From the NCBI GenBank assembly GCA_026400425.1, contig JAPLPC010000203.1, positions 1 to 10,736 of the forward strand: 10,736 bases of DNA, given 5' to 3'. Each line of letters opens with the position of its first letter. Position 1 is the stretch's first letter. Made by a program: the position numbers and the translations under genes. Source of the DNA: Hyphomicrobiales bacterium. GTDB lineage: Bacteria > Pseudomonadota > Alphaproteobacteria > Rhizobiales > Xanthobacteraceae. The notes under the pieces were generated by a model. It searched no databases, was not told the origin of the DNA, and saw only the letters and a program-made list of their open reading frames with translations. Positions 1 to 6,722 of the stretch are shown in pieces.

Positions 1-1313
1 CCGCAGCACCCAGCGATGGAGGGTGCCGGCGTTCCGCAGCATGCTGCTGCGCCGGGGACGCCACTTTCGACCCCTCCCCGCGTGCAAACGCCTGTCTCAG
101 GTAGTTCGAGTTCGACCCGTTCCGCCGCGGCGCGGTCGCCGGCGATGTCCGCCGCGATCGAGCGCACCTGTTCGTAGCCAGTCACCATGAGAAACGTCGG
201 GGCGCGGCCGTACGATTTCATGCCGGCGATATAGAGCCCCTGTTCGTCCTGGGCGAGCTCGCGCGCACCGTGAGGCCGCACCGTTCCGCAGGAGTGCTCG
301 TTCGGATCGATGAGCGGTGCCAGTGCGGCCGGTGCCTCGATGGCGGGGTCAAGGCGGAGCCTCATTTCGCTGAGAAACGAGAGATCGGGCCGGAAACCGG
401 TCGCCACGACGAGCTCGTCCACGACGACATGCCTGCCGCAGCGGGCGGAGCCGGCACCGATACGGATGCTACTTCCGGACGATGTGAATTGGGAAACGGC
501 GAACCCAGCTTCGACTTCGATCGCGCCCGCATCGACCAAAGATGCGAAAGCGGCACCAAGTTCGCCGCGGGCGGCTAACTTGTCGTTGGGTCCGCCGCCG
601 AATGATTTCGATGGGTCGCTCCCGCGCAGCAGCCATATCACGCGCGTTCCAGCTACTTCACCGCCGAGACGGGCGAGCTCCGTCAGCGTTCCGATCGCTG
701 AATGGCCGGCGCCGAGCACTGCCACCGTCCTGCCAGCATAGCGCTCGCGCGCTTTGCCGCGTACATCGGGCATTCCATAGGCGATCCGATCGCTGAATTC
801 GCGCTCTCCGGCAGCCGGCAGGCCGTTTGCTCCCGCGGGATTTGGCGAGGACCAGGATCCGGACGCGTCGATCACGGCGTCTACGAAAAGAATCTCGCTG
901 CTCTTGCCGTTTTGATACCTTATCTCGAACGGTGCCTTGTCCCGGCCCGCGGTCTTCGCCTTGTCGAACCCCACCCGGCCGATGGCATCCACTCTGCTGC
1001 TCGTCCGGACGAATTCGCGCAGCACCGTCCGGGTGGCCAGCGGCTCGATGTAACGCTCAAGCAGCTCCGCTCCCGTGGGGTAGGAATCCGGCGCTGGCGG
1101 CTTCCATCCGGTCGGCCCAAGGAGACGGGCAGCCGCCTTGTCGATGTTATATTCCCATGGAGAGAAGAGCTGCACGTGGCGCCACTGCCGTATGGCGTCA
1201 CCGGCGGCGTCGCCGGCCTCCAGCACGACAGGGATCATTCCTCGCTCCAGGACGTGCGCGGCTGCTGCCAGACCCACCGGGCCTGCGCCGATGAGGGCGA
1301 CGGTCTTCGACAT
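1..1313 (-). CDS. ars-associated FAD/NAD(P)H flavoprotein monooxygenase (ArsO-like), 3' end outside window
   Basis: Translating the minus strand from the ATG at 1313 gives 437 uninterrupted residues before the window ends, so the stop is missing. Seen: an FAD-binding Rossmann motif GAGPVG at residues 9-14, a second dinucleotide motif GAGHSA at 201-206 (NAD(P)H site), and an ATGFRPD motif at 304-310, the layout of flavin-dependent monooxygenases. The C-terminus is cysteine-rich (C410, CC at 425-426, CC at 436-437, in CCG contexts), as in flavoproteins found beside ars genes. The start has a good ribosome site, GGGAGG five bases upstream. The gene follows arsR1 on the same strand and has its own CTAG box at 1324-1344, so arsenic-responsive expression is inferred. 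Arsenite or organoarsenical oxidation is sometimes proposed for ArsO-like proteins, but the substrate cannot be read here. It could also be a cytosolic thioredoxin-reductase-like oxidoreductase. Confidence 0.85.
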   Translation of the reverse strand, partial: MSKTVALIGAGPVGLAAAAHVLERGMIPVVLEAGDAAGDAIRQWRHVQLFSPWEYNIDKAAARLLGPTGWKPPAPDSYPTGAELLERYIEPLATRTVLREFVRTSSRVDAIGRVGFDKAKTAGRDKAPFEIRYQNGKSSEILFVDAVIDASGSWSSPNPAGANGLPAAGEREFSDRIAYGMPDVRGKARERYAGRTVAVLGAGHSAIGTLTELARLGGEVAGTRVIWLLRGSDPSKSFGGGPNDKLAARGELGAAFASLVDAGAIEVEAGFAVSQFTSSGSSIRIGAGSARCGRHVVVDELVVATGFRPDLSFLSEMRLRLDPAIEAPAALAPLIDPNEHSCGTVRPHGARELAQDEQGLYIAGMKSYGRAPTFLMVTGYEQVRSIAADIAGDRAAAERVELELPETGVCTRGGVESGVPGAAACCGTPAPSIAGCC

Positions 1314-1323
1314 CGAAACCTCC

Positions 1324-1344
1324 CATATTTCTAGTATTAACGAA
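1324..1344 (-). promoter_or_regulatory. Candidate ArsR operator upstream of the flavoprotein gene
   Basis: On the plus strand the site begins CATATTTCTAG and ends CGAA. It matches the box in front of arsR1 (1714-1734) at 17 of 21 positions in the same orientation, and lies 11-31 bases upstream of the flavoprotein ATG. The repetition before two co-directional genes suggests a shared operator. Binding by the ArsR encoded here is inferred. Confidence 0.5.
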
Positions 1345-1362
1345 ATAATTGGCGGGTGCTTG

Positions 1363-1677
1363 TCAGGCCGCCGACTTTGAACCCGCGCACTTCTCGTCCA
1401 CGCAACATTCCTCGACAAGGAAATCGACCAGCCCCTGCATGTTCGCGTAGCGCGCGTGGCAGACGAGGGTCGTCGACTCCCGGAGTTGGGAGATCAGGTC
1501 TACCGAGACTAGGGTCTTGATGTGGTGCGACAGCGTCGAAGCGGGGATCTTGAGCTTGTCCTGCAACCGACCGACCGGCATCCCGGCCTGTCCGGCGCGA
1601 ACCAGCACGCGGTAGATCCGGAGGCGGGTCGGATTTCCAAGAGCTTCGAGCTTGCGCGCTGCGTCTTCGATCTTCAT
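1363..1677 (-). CDS. arsR: ArsR-family arsenite-responsive repressor (arsR1)
   Basis: This 104-residue winged-helix repressor should bind operator DNA and release it when As(III) binds its cysteines. The start was placed at ATG 1677 (MKIEDAARKLEAL), because ArsR proteins begin close to this helix and a GGAGG lies 12 bases upstream. An upstream in-frame ATG at 1716 adds 13 arginine-rich residues, has no ribosome site and abuts the operator. Seen: the ALGNPTRLRIYRVL helix (residues 12-25), a recognition helix around STLSHHIKTL (48-57), and a C-terminal cluster C91, C92, C97 plus C73. Paired C-terminal cysteines followed by a third resemble the Acidithiobacillus-type ArsR sensor rather than the classical CxC in the DNA-binding helix. 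It precedes the flavoprotein gene with a 49-base gap. Its cysteine layout differs from the second ArsR at 6351, so the two may respond differently. Confidence 0.92.
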   Translation of the reverse strand: MKIEDAARKLEALGNPTRLRIYRVLVRAGQAGMPVGRLQDKLKIPASTLSHHIKTLVSVDLISQLRESTTLVCHARYANMQGLVDFLVEECCVDEKCAGSKSAA

Positions 1678-1713
1678 GTCGGAATACTGCCTCCGCCTCC
1701 ACCGCGAGTCAAC

Positions 1714-1734
1714 CATATTTCTAGAATAATAGAA
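1714..1734 (-). promoter_or_regulatory. Candidate arsR1 promoter/operator with TTCTA...TAGAA inverted repeat
   Basis: The segment 1719-1734 reads TTCTAGAATAATAGAA, an inverted repeat of TTCTA and TAGAA around six bases. On the minus strand it contains TATTAT, a plausible -10 element, so a bound repressor would block RNA polymerase. The 21-base site is 17/21 identical to 1324-1344, and shares CTAGA and a trailing GGAA/AGAA with the box before the second arsR. Autoregulation by ArsR is family knowledge; the site is inferred. Confidence 0.5.
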
Positions 1735-1871
1735 CTTCGGTTCGATTGATCAGCTCTATGGAGGTGAAGCGTCGGTCAACACCGCGTCCGTTTAGAGGCT
1801 CAGCCTGACCAGAGCAGGGACAGGACTGATCATCCGCAAGAGGCGAAGCCGATTTTCGCGTTACAAAACAA
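1735..1871. other. Intergenic stretch between ptxE end and arsR1 promoter
   Basis: These 137 bases separate the end of the ptx operon from the upstream end of the arsR1 promoter. No convincing gene or strong hairpin followed by a T-run was found on either strand. Only weak short inverted repeats such as AGGCTCAGCCT occur, so a ptx operon terminator cannot be supported from the sequence. Confidence 0.4.
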
Positions 1872-2664
1872 TTATATCGCTTGCGCCAGAAATCTTCGCG
1901 CCGGGGCCGAAGTCGGCACTCCTCGCGGCACGACGATCTTCGTTTGTTTGACGATCTCAACACCATCGATCTGCAATGACACCAGACTTCCGCTTTTCAC
2001 CTCGTCGCAAACAGACGCGGCCATGACGATGGAAATCCCGTAATTCGCCCTGACCGCTCGCTTGACCACGCAATACGTTTCCGGTACCGGTTGCCTTTTC
2101 GCCTCCTAGGATCCTCTGCTCCAGCAATTCCCGGGGCTTTATGCTCGCACGCCCTGCCCACGGATGCTGCGGCGCGACTATGAGCGTAAGCGGCGCTCGG
2201 AGCCATGAATGTGCTTCGAATCCCTCCGCTTCGAACCACTGTTCGACAATGGCGAGGTCCGCCTCTCCGCGTTTGAGGCGTTCACTTACGTCGGGATTGC
2301 TTCCGATCCAGAGCTCCGTCTCCGTCGTGTCCACCGACCTGAACGAGGTTAACACGGGCTGCAGGAGATAGACGCCGATGTTGCTCGCCACAGCCAGTCG
2401 CAATGGCGCACCCGAAATCAGATGGCACGCTCTTTCAGCGGTTGCGATCAGCGCCACCGCGAGGGGTCGAAAAGCTTCTCCCTGCGGCGTGGCCACGATG
2501 CTTCCGTTCGAACGCACGATGAGGCGGGCGGCCAGTTCCTTTTCCAATTGGGCGATATGATCGAGAACCGTGGACGGAGCCAGCTTGAGGCTACGCGACG
2601 CCGCCCGAAGGCCGCGTTCGTCAAGAACCTTAAGAAATGTTTTGGCGTGCAGAAGGCTGAGCAT
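1872..2664 (-). pseudogene. ptxE: LysR-family regulator (PtxE-like), broken by internal deletion/frameshift
   Basis: Starting at ATG 2664, residues 1-60 form a LysR helix-turn-helix (FLKVLDERGLRAASRSLKL, then STVLDHIAQLEKEL), followed by an effector domain that reads normally as far as GTGTGNVLR near 2070. There the frame is lost: this frame continues as unrelated residues to a stop at 1957, while the family sequence resumes in another frame as VKRAVRANYGISIVMAASV and runs to the TAA at 1872. In intact LysR proteins roughly 20 residues, usually containing a GSTE-like motif, lie between these two parts, so a deletion of about 60 bases with frameshift is more likely than a single-base error. 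The gene overlaps the end of ptxD by 35 bases, matching the ptxD-ptxE order of known ptx operons. A truncated protein might still bind DNA without an effector response. The PtxE assignment rests on position. Confidence 0.85.
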
Positions 2665-3670
2665 CGGAAACGCCGTTTATGTCGTTGACCGCATAACGCG
2701 GGATACGCCCGTTGATGACGTCGATTATGCTTTCGGCCGCCGAACGTTCGATTTCTTTGCGTACGCTTGTGACCGCAGACCCGATGTGCGGAGTCAACAC
2801 GGTCGGTGCGCCACGCCTGCGAAGCCGCGGCTCGATTTCGTTCGGCCTGGGTTCGCGGGCCCAATCCTCGCATTCGAACACGTCGGCGGCATAACCCGCG
2901 AGATGGCCCGCATCGATGGCGTCGGCGATGGCCGCTTCATCGACGAGCGAGCCGCGGGCGGGATTGACGATGCGAGCGCCGCGTTTGACCCGGGCAATGG
3001 TGCCGCGATCGAACGTGTGAAGGGTCTCGGGGTTGAGCGGAAGCGCGAGCACCAGGAAGTCGGATTCGGCCAGAAGCCGGTCTCGATCGGCCATCGTGAC
3101 GTTGCAGGCCAGCGATTCGGGCGGCTCGGCAACAGCCGCATCCCAAGCCAGGATACGGCAGTGAAATCCGGTGAGGCGTTCCGCAATCGCGCGGCCCACG
3201 CATCCGAATCCGAAGATGCCGACGGTGGAACCGGCGAGACCGGCACCGTAGAAACTGGGCCGCCAACCCGAAAAGCCAGACGAGCGGATCTGATCGTCGG
3301 CGGCCGGAATGCTCCGGCCCAGCGAAAGCATCATGCCGACGGCAAGCTCCGCCGTCGGCACCGTCAGCAGATCCGGAACGATCGACACCCACACGCCCGC
3401 ATCCGTGCATGCAGCGACATCGACGTTGTCGAACCCTTTCAGAGCGGCGCCGACAATGCGCAGATCGGGGCAAGCCTCGATGAAGCGCCGATCGATCAGA
3501 TCCGTCATGAAAGTGAGCACGCCGAACGCATTGCGGCAACGCTCCGTTACCTCGGCCGGCGACCACGGATCTTGCGATTCGTTTTGTTCGACGCTGGCGT
3601 GTCGATCCAGAAGCTGCCGGGTTTCCGGAAAGATGAGGTTCGTCACGACGATCTTGGGCTTAGCGTGCAC
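2630..3670 (-). CDS. ptxD: NAD-dependent phosphite dehydrogenase PtxD
   Basis: PtxD oxidises phosphite to phosphate with NAD+ in the cytoplasm, letting the cell use reduced phosphorus. The 346-residue protein follows the Pseudomonas stutzeri PtxD pattern closely (about 336 residues there). Seen: the ALKGFDN motif with K78, PDLLTVPTAELA (99-110), the GWRPSFYG loop with W136, a Rossmann motif GFGCVG (154-159) with D177 at the end of the second strand (NAD preference), VNPARGS with catalytic R239, FECEDWARE with E268, and TPHIGSA with H295, plus R304. These residues separate PtxD from general D-2-hydroxyacid dehydrogenases. The start is a GTG at 3670, chosen because AGGAA lies about eight bases upstream and family homology begins at once. 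It begins nine bases after ptxC ends and overlaps ptxE. It is the best preserved part of the ptx operon. Confidence 0.95.
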   Translation of the reverse strand: MHAKPKIVVTNLIFPETRQLLDRHASVEQNESQDPWSPAEVTERCRNAFGVLTFMTDLIDRRFIEACPDLRIVGAALKGFDNVDVAACTDAGVWVSIVPDLLTVPTAELAVGMMLSLGRSIPAADDQIRSSGFSGWRPSFYGAGLAGSTVGIFGFGCVGRAIAERLTGFHCRILAWDAAVAEPPESLACNVTMADRDRLLAESDFLVLALPLNPETLHTFDRGTIARVKRGARIVNPARGSLVDEAAIADAIDAGHLAGYAADVFECEDWAREPRPNEIEPRLRRRGAPTVLTPHIGSAVTSVRKEIERSAAESIIDVINGRIPRYAVNDINGVSDAQPSARQNIS

Positions 3671-3679
3671 GTTAAGTTC

Positions 3680-4483
3680 CTATTTCAAAGCTTTGCGGAG
3701 AGCCGCGCCGACGGCATCGACGATGATCACGCAGGCCAGGATCGAAAGCAGAATGGCTGACACCTGATCGTAGGCGATCAACCGCAGCGCCCCCATCAGC
3801 TCGAAGCCAATGCCGCCTGCCCCGACGATCCCAAGCACCGTGGACGCCCTGAAGTGATACTCCCACCGATATACGGCGATGTCGGCGAGTTGGGGCAGCA
3901 CCTGCGGCAGCACCGCGTGAGCGATGACCTGGAACGACGTGGCGCCGGAAGCCCGCGCCGCTTCGATCGGTTTCGGATCGACATGTTCGATTGCCTCGGC
4001 GAAGAATTTGCCGACCATGCCGATGGAATGAAATCCAAGCGCCAGAACGCCCGGCAATGCTCCAAAGCCCACGGCCGCAACGAACAGCACGCCTAGAATG
4101 AGTTCGGGCACCGAGCGAAGGGCGGCAAGTAGGGTTCTCGCAACGTGATAGACGACCGGATGCGGACTGGTGTTGCGGGCCGCAAAGACAGCGAGGGGCA
4201 GCGAAAGCACGAATGCGAATGCTGTCCCTGCGATCGACATGGCCAGCGTATCGAGAAGCGGCTTTAGCCAACGCTGCCACCGGGAGAAGTCTGGAGGAAA
4301 CATTTCCGAAGCGAGTTGCGCGATGGCTGGGCCACCCTCGATGAACCGGCGCGCATCGAAGAAGCCCGTCGCAGCGAACGCGGCGATGCACGCAGCGACG
4401 ACGAGCGACACCAGCCCTGCCTGGCGGGACTTGGAGCGCCGCTCGCTGGCCAGAATGGTGTCGTAGGCGGCTGGCATCGTCAC
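3680..4483 (-). CDS. ptxC: Phosphite/phosphonate ABC transporter permease PtxC (PhnE family)
   Basis: This 267-residue inner-membrane protein should form the channel for the PtxB-delivered substrate and dock the PtxA ATPase. Hydrophobic segments lie near residues 22-42, 78-103, 118-140, 143-165 and 240-260. The coupling-helix EAA motif is at 174-198 (EAARASG, then LPQVLPQ), and the RASTVLGIVGAGGIGFEL segment (212-229) is typical of PhnE permeases. Length is normal for the family and no deletion is apparent. The first possible start is a GTG at 4483, three bases after the ptxB stop; an in-frame ATG at 4477 is nearly as good, and the tight spacing suggests coupled translation. The gene sits between ptxB and ptxD, which favours phosphite over phosphonate as substrate, though the family alone cannot tell the two apart. 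Confidence 0.9.
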   Translation of the reverse strand: MTMPAAYDTILASERRSKSRQAGLVSLVVAACIAAFAATGFFDARRFIEGGPAIAQLASEMFPPDFSRWQRWLKPLLDTLAMSIAGTAFAFVLSLPLAVFAARNTSPHPVVYHVARTLLAALRSVPELILGVLFVAAVGFGALPGVLALGFHSIGMVGKFFAEAIEHVDPKPIEAARASGATSFQVIAHAVLPQVLPQLADIAVYRWEYHFRASTVLGIVGAGGIGFELMGALRLIAYDQVSAILLSILACVIIVDAVGAALRKALK

Positions 4484-4486
4484 GCG

Positions 4487-5336
4487 CTACTTTACCTTGG
4501 CCAGGTCAAGATCCAGGATCTTCGCCATATCGCGGAGCACGTCGTAGGCCTTGTCGTCCGTCGGCGCGAAGCCTTCGACCCGGAACGACTTCAGAATGCC
4601 CGGATCCTTGATATCCAGGAAAGCAGCTCGGACGGCTGCCTTCAGTGTTGGGTCCAGATCACCCTGCAGGGTGAGCGGATAATTCGGAATTGGGTCTGAC
4701 AGGCCGATCTGAACGACCTTGGCGGGATCGATCGTCTTGCGCTCGATCAATGTGCGGTAGATTTGTTCCGACAACGCGCCTGCGGGCACCTGTCCCGCCT
4801 GGACGGCGCGGGCCACCGCATCATGCGTGCCGAGGTGCACGACCTTGTAGTCAGTGTCCCCCATCAGACCGTTCTTTGCCAGATGGGCGCGCGGAGCCAG
4901 ATGGCTCGATGTCGAGGCCGCGTCACCGAAGCCGAATGGCTTCGCTTTGATGTCCGCGATCGACTTCACAGGCCCTTCCGCGTTGGCGATCAGGATAGAG
5001 TTGTAGAACGGCTTTCCCTTCTCCACGCCGACCGGCTTTGGATTTGGCTAGAACATAGGAGAACGGCCCGAAGTAACCGACCTCGATCCGACCGAAGCGC
5101 ATGGCCTCGATCATGGACGAGTAGTCCGTGGTGACGATGATCTCGACTTTCTTGCCGAGCGCCTTTTCGAGGTAATCCTTCAAAGGCTGCGCGTTCTGAA
5201 TGATCGTCGCGGCATTCTCGTCGGGCAGCAGCGCAACGCGCAGCGTGTCGGGGTTCCGGGCGAACGACGCGCCGGGCAGCAGCGCGGCTGCTATTGCGCC
5301 GGAGAGCAATCCTGTCAAAACTGTTCTTCGCAACAT
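4487..5336 (-). pseudogene. ptxB: Phosphite-binding periplasmic protein PtxB (PhnD family), internal deletion with frameshift
   Basis: The gene starts at ATG 5336 with AAGGAA about eight bases upstream, and encodes a signal peptide (two arginines, a hydrophobic stretch, then GASFARN). Family sequence follows through DYSSM, IEVGYFGPFSYVLAKSKA. At 5030-5036 the frame changes: the first frame continues as junk to a stop at 4923, while homology resumes one frame over as VGVEKGKPFYNSILIANAEG, includes the ligand-pocket motif STSSHLAPR, and ends at the TAG at 4487. In intact PhnD/PtxB proteins a few residues (about an EPFA-like segment) separate KA from VGV, so a short deletion of some 14-20 bases fits better than a single missing base. 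The break is ahead of half the binding domain, so the protein should not work unless the frameshift is a sequencing error. It lies 11 bases after ptxA and directly before ptxC. Confidence 0.88.
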
Positions 5337-5347
5337 CGATATTTCCT

Positions 5348-6115
5348 TCAGGCTGCTTCGGTGATTTTCGATTGATCCGGAGCGGTCGTTCCGTAGATTT
5401 TGTCCAGGCCCGCGGGCAGAAGAGTCGATGGCCTGCCATCGAAGACGATCCGGCCGGACGAGACGCCGATGATCCGGTCGGCATATCGGCGGGCGAGTTC
5501 GACCTGGTGGAGGCTGACGATCACGGTGAGGCCATGCTGCCTGGCGATGGCGCGCAGCAGGCCCATGACCTGATCCGCACTAGCGGGATCGAGCGAAGCC
5601 ACGGGTTCGTCGGCAAGAATGATGCGCGGTTGCTGAGCCATCGCGCGGGCTATCCCGACGCGTTGTTGCTGGCCGCCGGACAGCTGGTCTGCCCGGTGTA
5701 GCGCCCGGTCCAGCAGCCCGACCTGCTCGAGACATTCAAGGCCGATCGATTTATCCCGCGGGGGCATGCCGAACAGCGTGCGGAACGCGCTATGGTAGGA
5801 TAGGCGGCCGGTGAGCACGTTTTGCAATGCTGTCAAACGGCCGATGAGATGGTGCTGCTGGAACACCATTCCAGTCGCCCGGCGATGCCGGCGGAGCGCT
5901 TTGTTACTGGCGAAGATCGACTGCCCGCGCCCGTCCCGGATGGTGCCTTCGCTGGGGCGCACCAAACCGTTCAGACATCGCAACAAGGTCGACTTACCCG
6001 CGCCTGATGCTCCGAGCAGGACGGTGAAGTCGTTGGCCACGAAGTTGGCCTTCACGCTCTGCAGCGCCGTCACGCGGTTGGCGTAGCGAACCGTAACATT
6101 GTCGATGCTGAGCAT
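5348..6115 (-). CDS. ptxA: Phosphite ABC transporter ATP-binding protein PtxA (PhnC family)
   Basis: This cytoplasmic ATPase powers the PtxBC transporter and heads the ptx operon. The start was set at ATG 6115 (MLSIDNVTVRY), where ABC homology begins, giving 255 residues. An in-frame ATG at 6184 would add 23 non-conserved residues; neither start has a strong ribosome site. Seen, numbered from the 6184 start: Walker A GASGAGKST (58-66), Q-loop Q110 in MVFQQH, signature LSGGQQQR (168-175), Walker B IILADE (188-193) and H-loop H226 in SLHQ. The stretch around LIGRLTALQNVLTGRLSY is typical of PhnC-type proteins. The ATPase looks complete. A PHO-box-like repeat at 6216-6233 suggests induction by phosphate starvation. 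The family also includes phosphonate transporters, so the phosphite assignment depends on ptxD downstream. Confidence 0.92.
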   Translation of the reverse strand: MLSIDNVTVRYANRVTALQSVKANFVANDFTVLLGASGAGKSTLLRCLNGLVRPSEGTIRDGRGQSIFASNKALRRHRRATGMVFQQHHLIGRLTALQNVLTGRLSYHSAFRTLFGMPPRDKSIGLECLEQVGLLDRALHRADQLSGGQQQRVGIARAMAQQPRIILADEPVASLDPASADQVMGLLRAIARQHGLTVIVSLHQVELARRYADRIIGVSSGRIVFDGRPSTLLPAGLDKIYGTTAPDQSKITEAA

Positions 6116-6215
6116 GGGCGGTTCCCGAACGCTAAATTGATCCGCGACCGGCGAATGATCGGAAATTCCGAACAATCGCGCCATCTGATCGCTTAAGTCG
6201 AATTAGCAGCGCAGG

Positions 6216-6233
6216 ATGACAGGCGGATGACCT
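6216..6233 (-). promoter_or_regulatory. Candidate PHO box upstream of ptxA
   Basis: On the minus strand the site reads AGGTCAT-CCGC-CTGTCAT: two seven-base half-sites with a four-base spacer, the 11-base periodicity bound by PhoB. The second half-site is the exact CTGTCAT consensus and the first matches it at five of seven positions. Eight bases further on is GCTAAT (6207-6202), a plausible -10 element. The orientation and position fit a PhoB-activated ptxABCDE promoter. It is a prediction from motif spacing. Confidence 0.6.
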
Positions 6234-6267
6234 GGTCGCTCCGGGCAGTGCGGATTGCAATCGATGT

Positions 6268-6284
6268 CGATGCCGGCGGCATCG
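6268..6284. promoter_or_regulatory. 17-bp perfect palindrome in the ptxA-arsR divergent promoter region
   Basis: CGATGCCGGCGGCATCG has 8-base arms around a single central G. It lies in the 235 bases between ptxA and the second arsR, upstream of the PHO-box-like site. A perfect palindrome in a divergent promoter suggests an operator, but it does not fit the simple T-N11-A LysR box. Which protein binds is unknown. Confidence 0.35.
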
Positions 6285-6315
6285 TGAGTTGTGATGACTG
6301 GACTATCGAAATGAC

Positions 6316-6356
6316 TTGACGAGGACTGACGTTTCATTAAATCTAGATACATGGAA
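6316..6356 (+). promoter_or_regulatory. arsR2 promoter with overlapping CTAG operator; leaderless start likely
   Basis: TTGACG at 6316-6321 is a good -35 element; the best -10 is weak (TAAATC at 6338-6343, spacer 16). The segment 6335-6356 carries the palindrome ATCTAGAT (6341-6348) and shares CTAGA plus a GGAA/AGAA end with the two boxes near arsR1. Transcription would begin at or near the ATG at 6351, and no Shine-Dalgarno sequence precedes that ATG, so the mRNA may be leaderless and the operator overlaps the start. Confidence 0.5.
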
Positions 6357-6722
6357 AACGAACAGGCTGTACTCGCCCTTGCCGCGCTCGCCCAAGGCAC
6401 CCGAATGGAAGCGTTCCGGACGCTGATGAAGCATGAGCCGGAAGGGCTTGCCGCCGGCGATCTCGCGCGATTGCTTGAGGTCCCGCAGAATACGCTCTCG
6501 GCGCATCTTTCCATCCTCGCGAGAGCTGGTCTCGTCGTCAGCGAACGGCGCAGCCGTTCCATCGTCTACCGCGCCGAAATTACCGCGCTGCAGGCCGTCA
6601 TCGTCTTCATGCTTCAGGATTGCTGCGGCGGACGTCCCGAGTTCTGCGCGCCGGTCATCGAGCAGCTTTCGGCTTGCTGCACGCCCATCAATCGGAAGGC
6701 CAAGGAAAGGTCCCGCTTATGA
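6351..6722 (+). CDS. arsR: ArsR-family arsenite-responsive repressor (arsR2)
   Basis: A 123-residue winged-helix repressor heading the arsR-acr3-arsC-arsH operon, expected to release the promoter when As(III) binds. Seen: ALAALAQGTRMEAFRTLM (residues 8-25), the helix-turn-helix LARLLEVPQNTLSAHLSIL (38-56), the wing SERRSRSIVYR (64-74), and a C-terminal cysteine set C91, C92, C99, C109, C110 in the DCCGGRPEFC context common in alphaproteobacterial ArsR proteins. The cysteines differ in spacing from arsR1 (CCx4C there, CCx6C here). The ATG at 6351 is supported by homology starting immediately, but has no ribosome site, so leaderless translation is inferred. Its stop overlaps a downstream ATG (ATGA at 6719), which looks like coupling to a gene that is no longer intact. 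Confidence 0.94.
   Translation: MENEQAVLALAALAQGTRMEAFRTLMKHEPEGLAAGDLARLLEVPQNTLSAHLSILARAGLVVSERRSRSIVYRAEITALQAVIVFMLQDCCGGRPEFCAPVIEQLSACCTPINRKAKERSRL

Noticed and set aside
1735..1871. Possible intrinsic terminator for the ptx operon
   Set aside because: Only short imperfect hairpins were found and none is followed by a run of T on the minus strand.
2570..3760. 396-codon open frame on the plus strand
   Set aside because: It lies antisense to ptxD and parts of its neighbours, has arginine/aspartate-rich low-complexity composition and no recognisable motif, whereas the minus strand encodes a clear PtxD.
5024..5040. Programmed ribosomal frameshift in ptxB
   Set aside because: There is no slippery heptamer or obvious stimulatory structure, and conserved residues are missing at the junction, which a frameshift would not explain.
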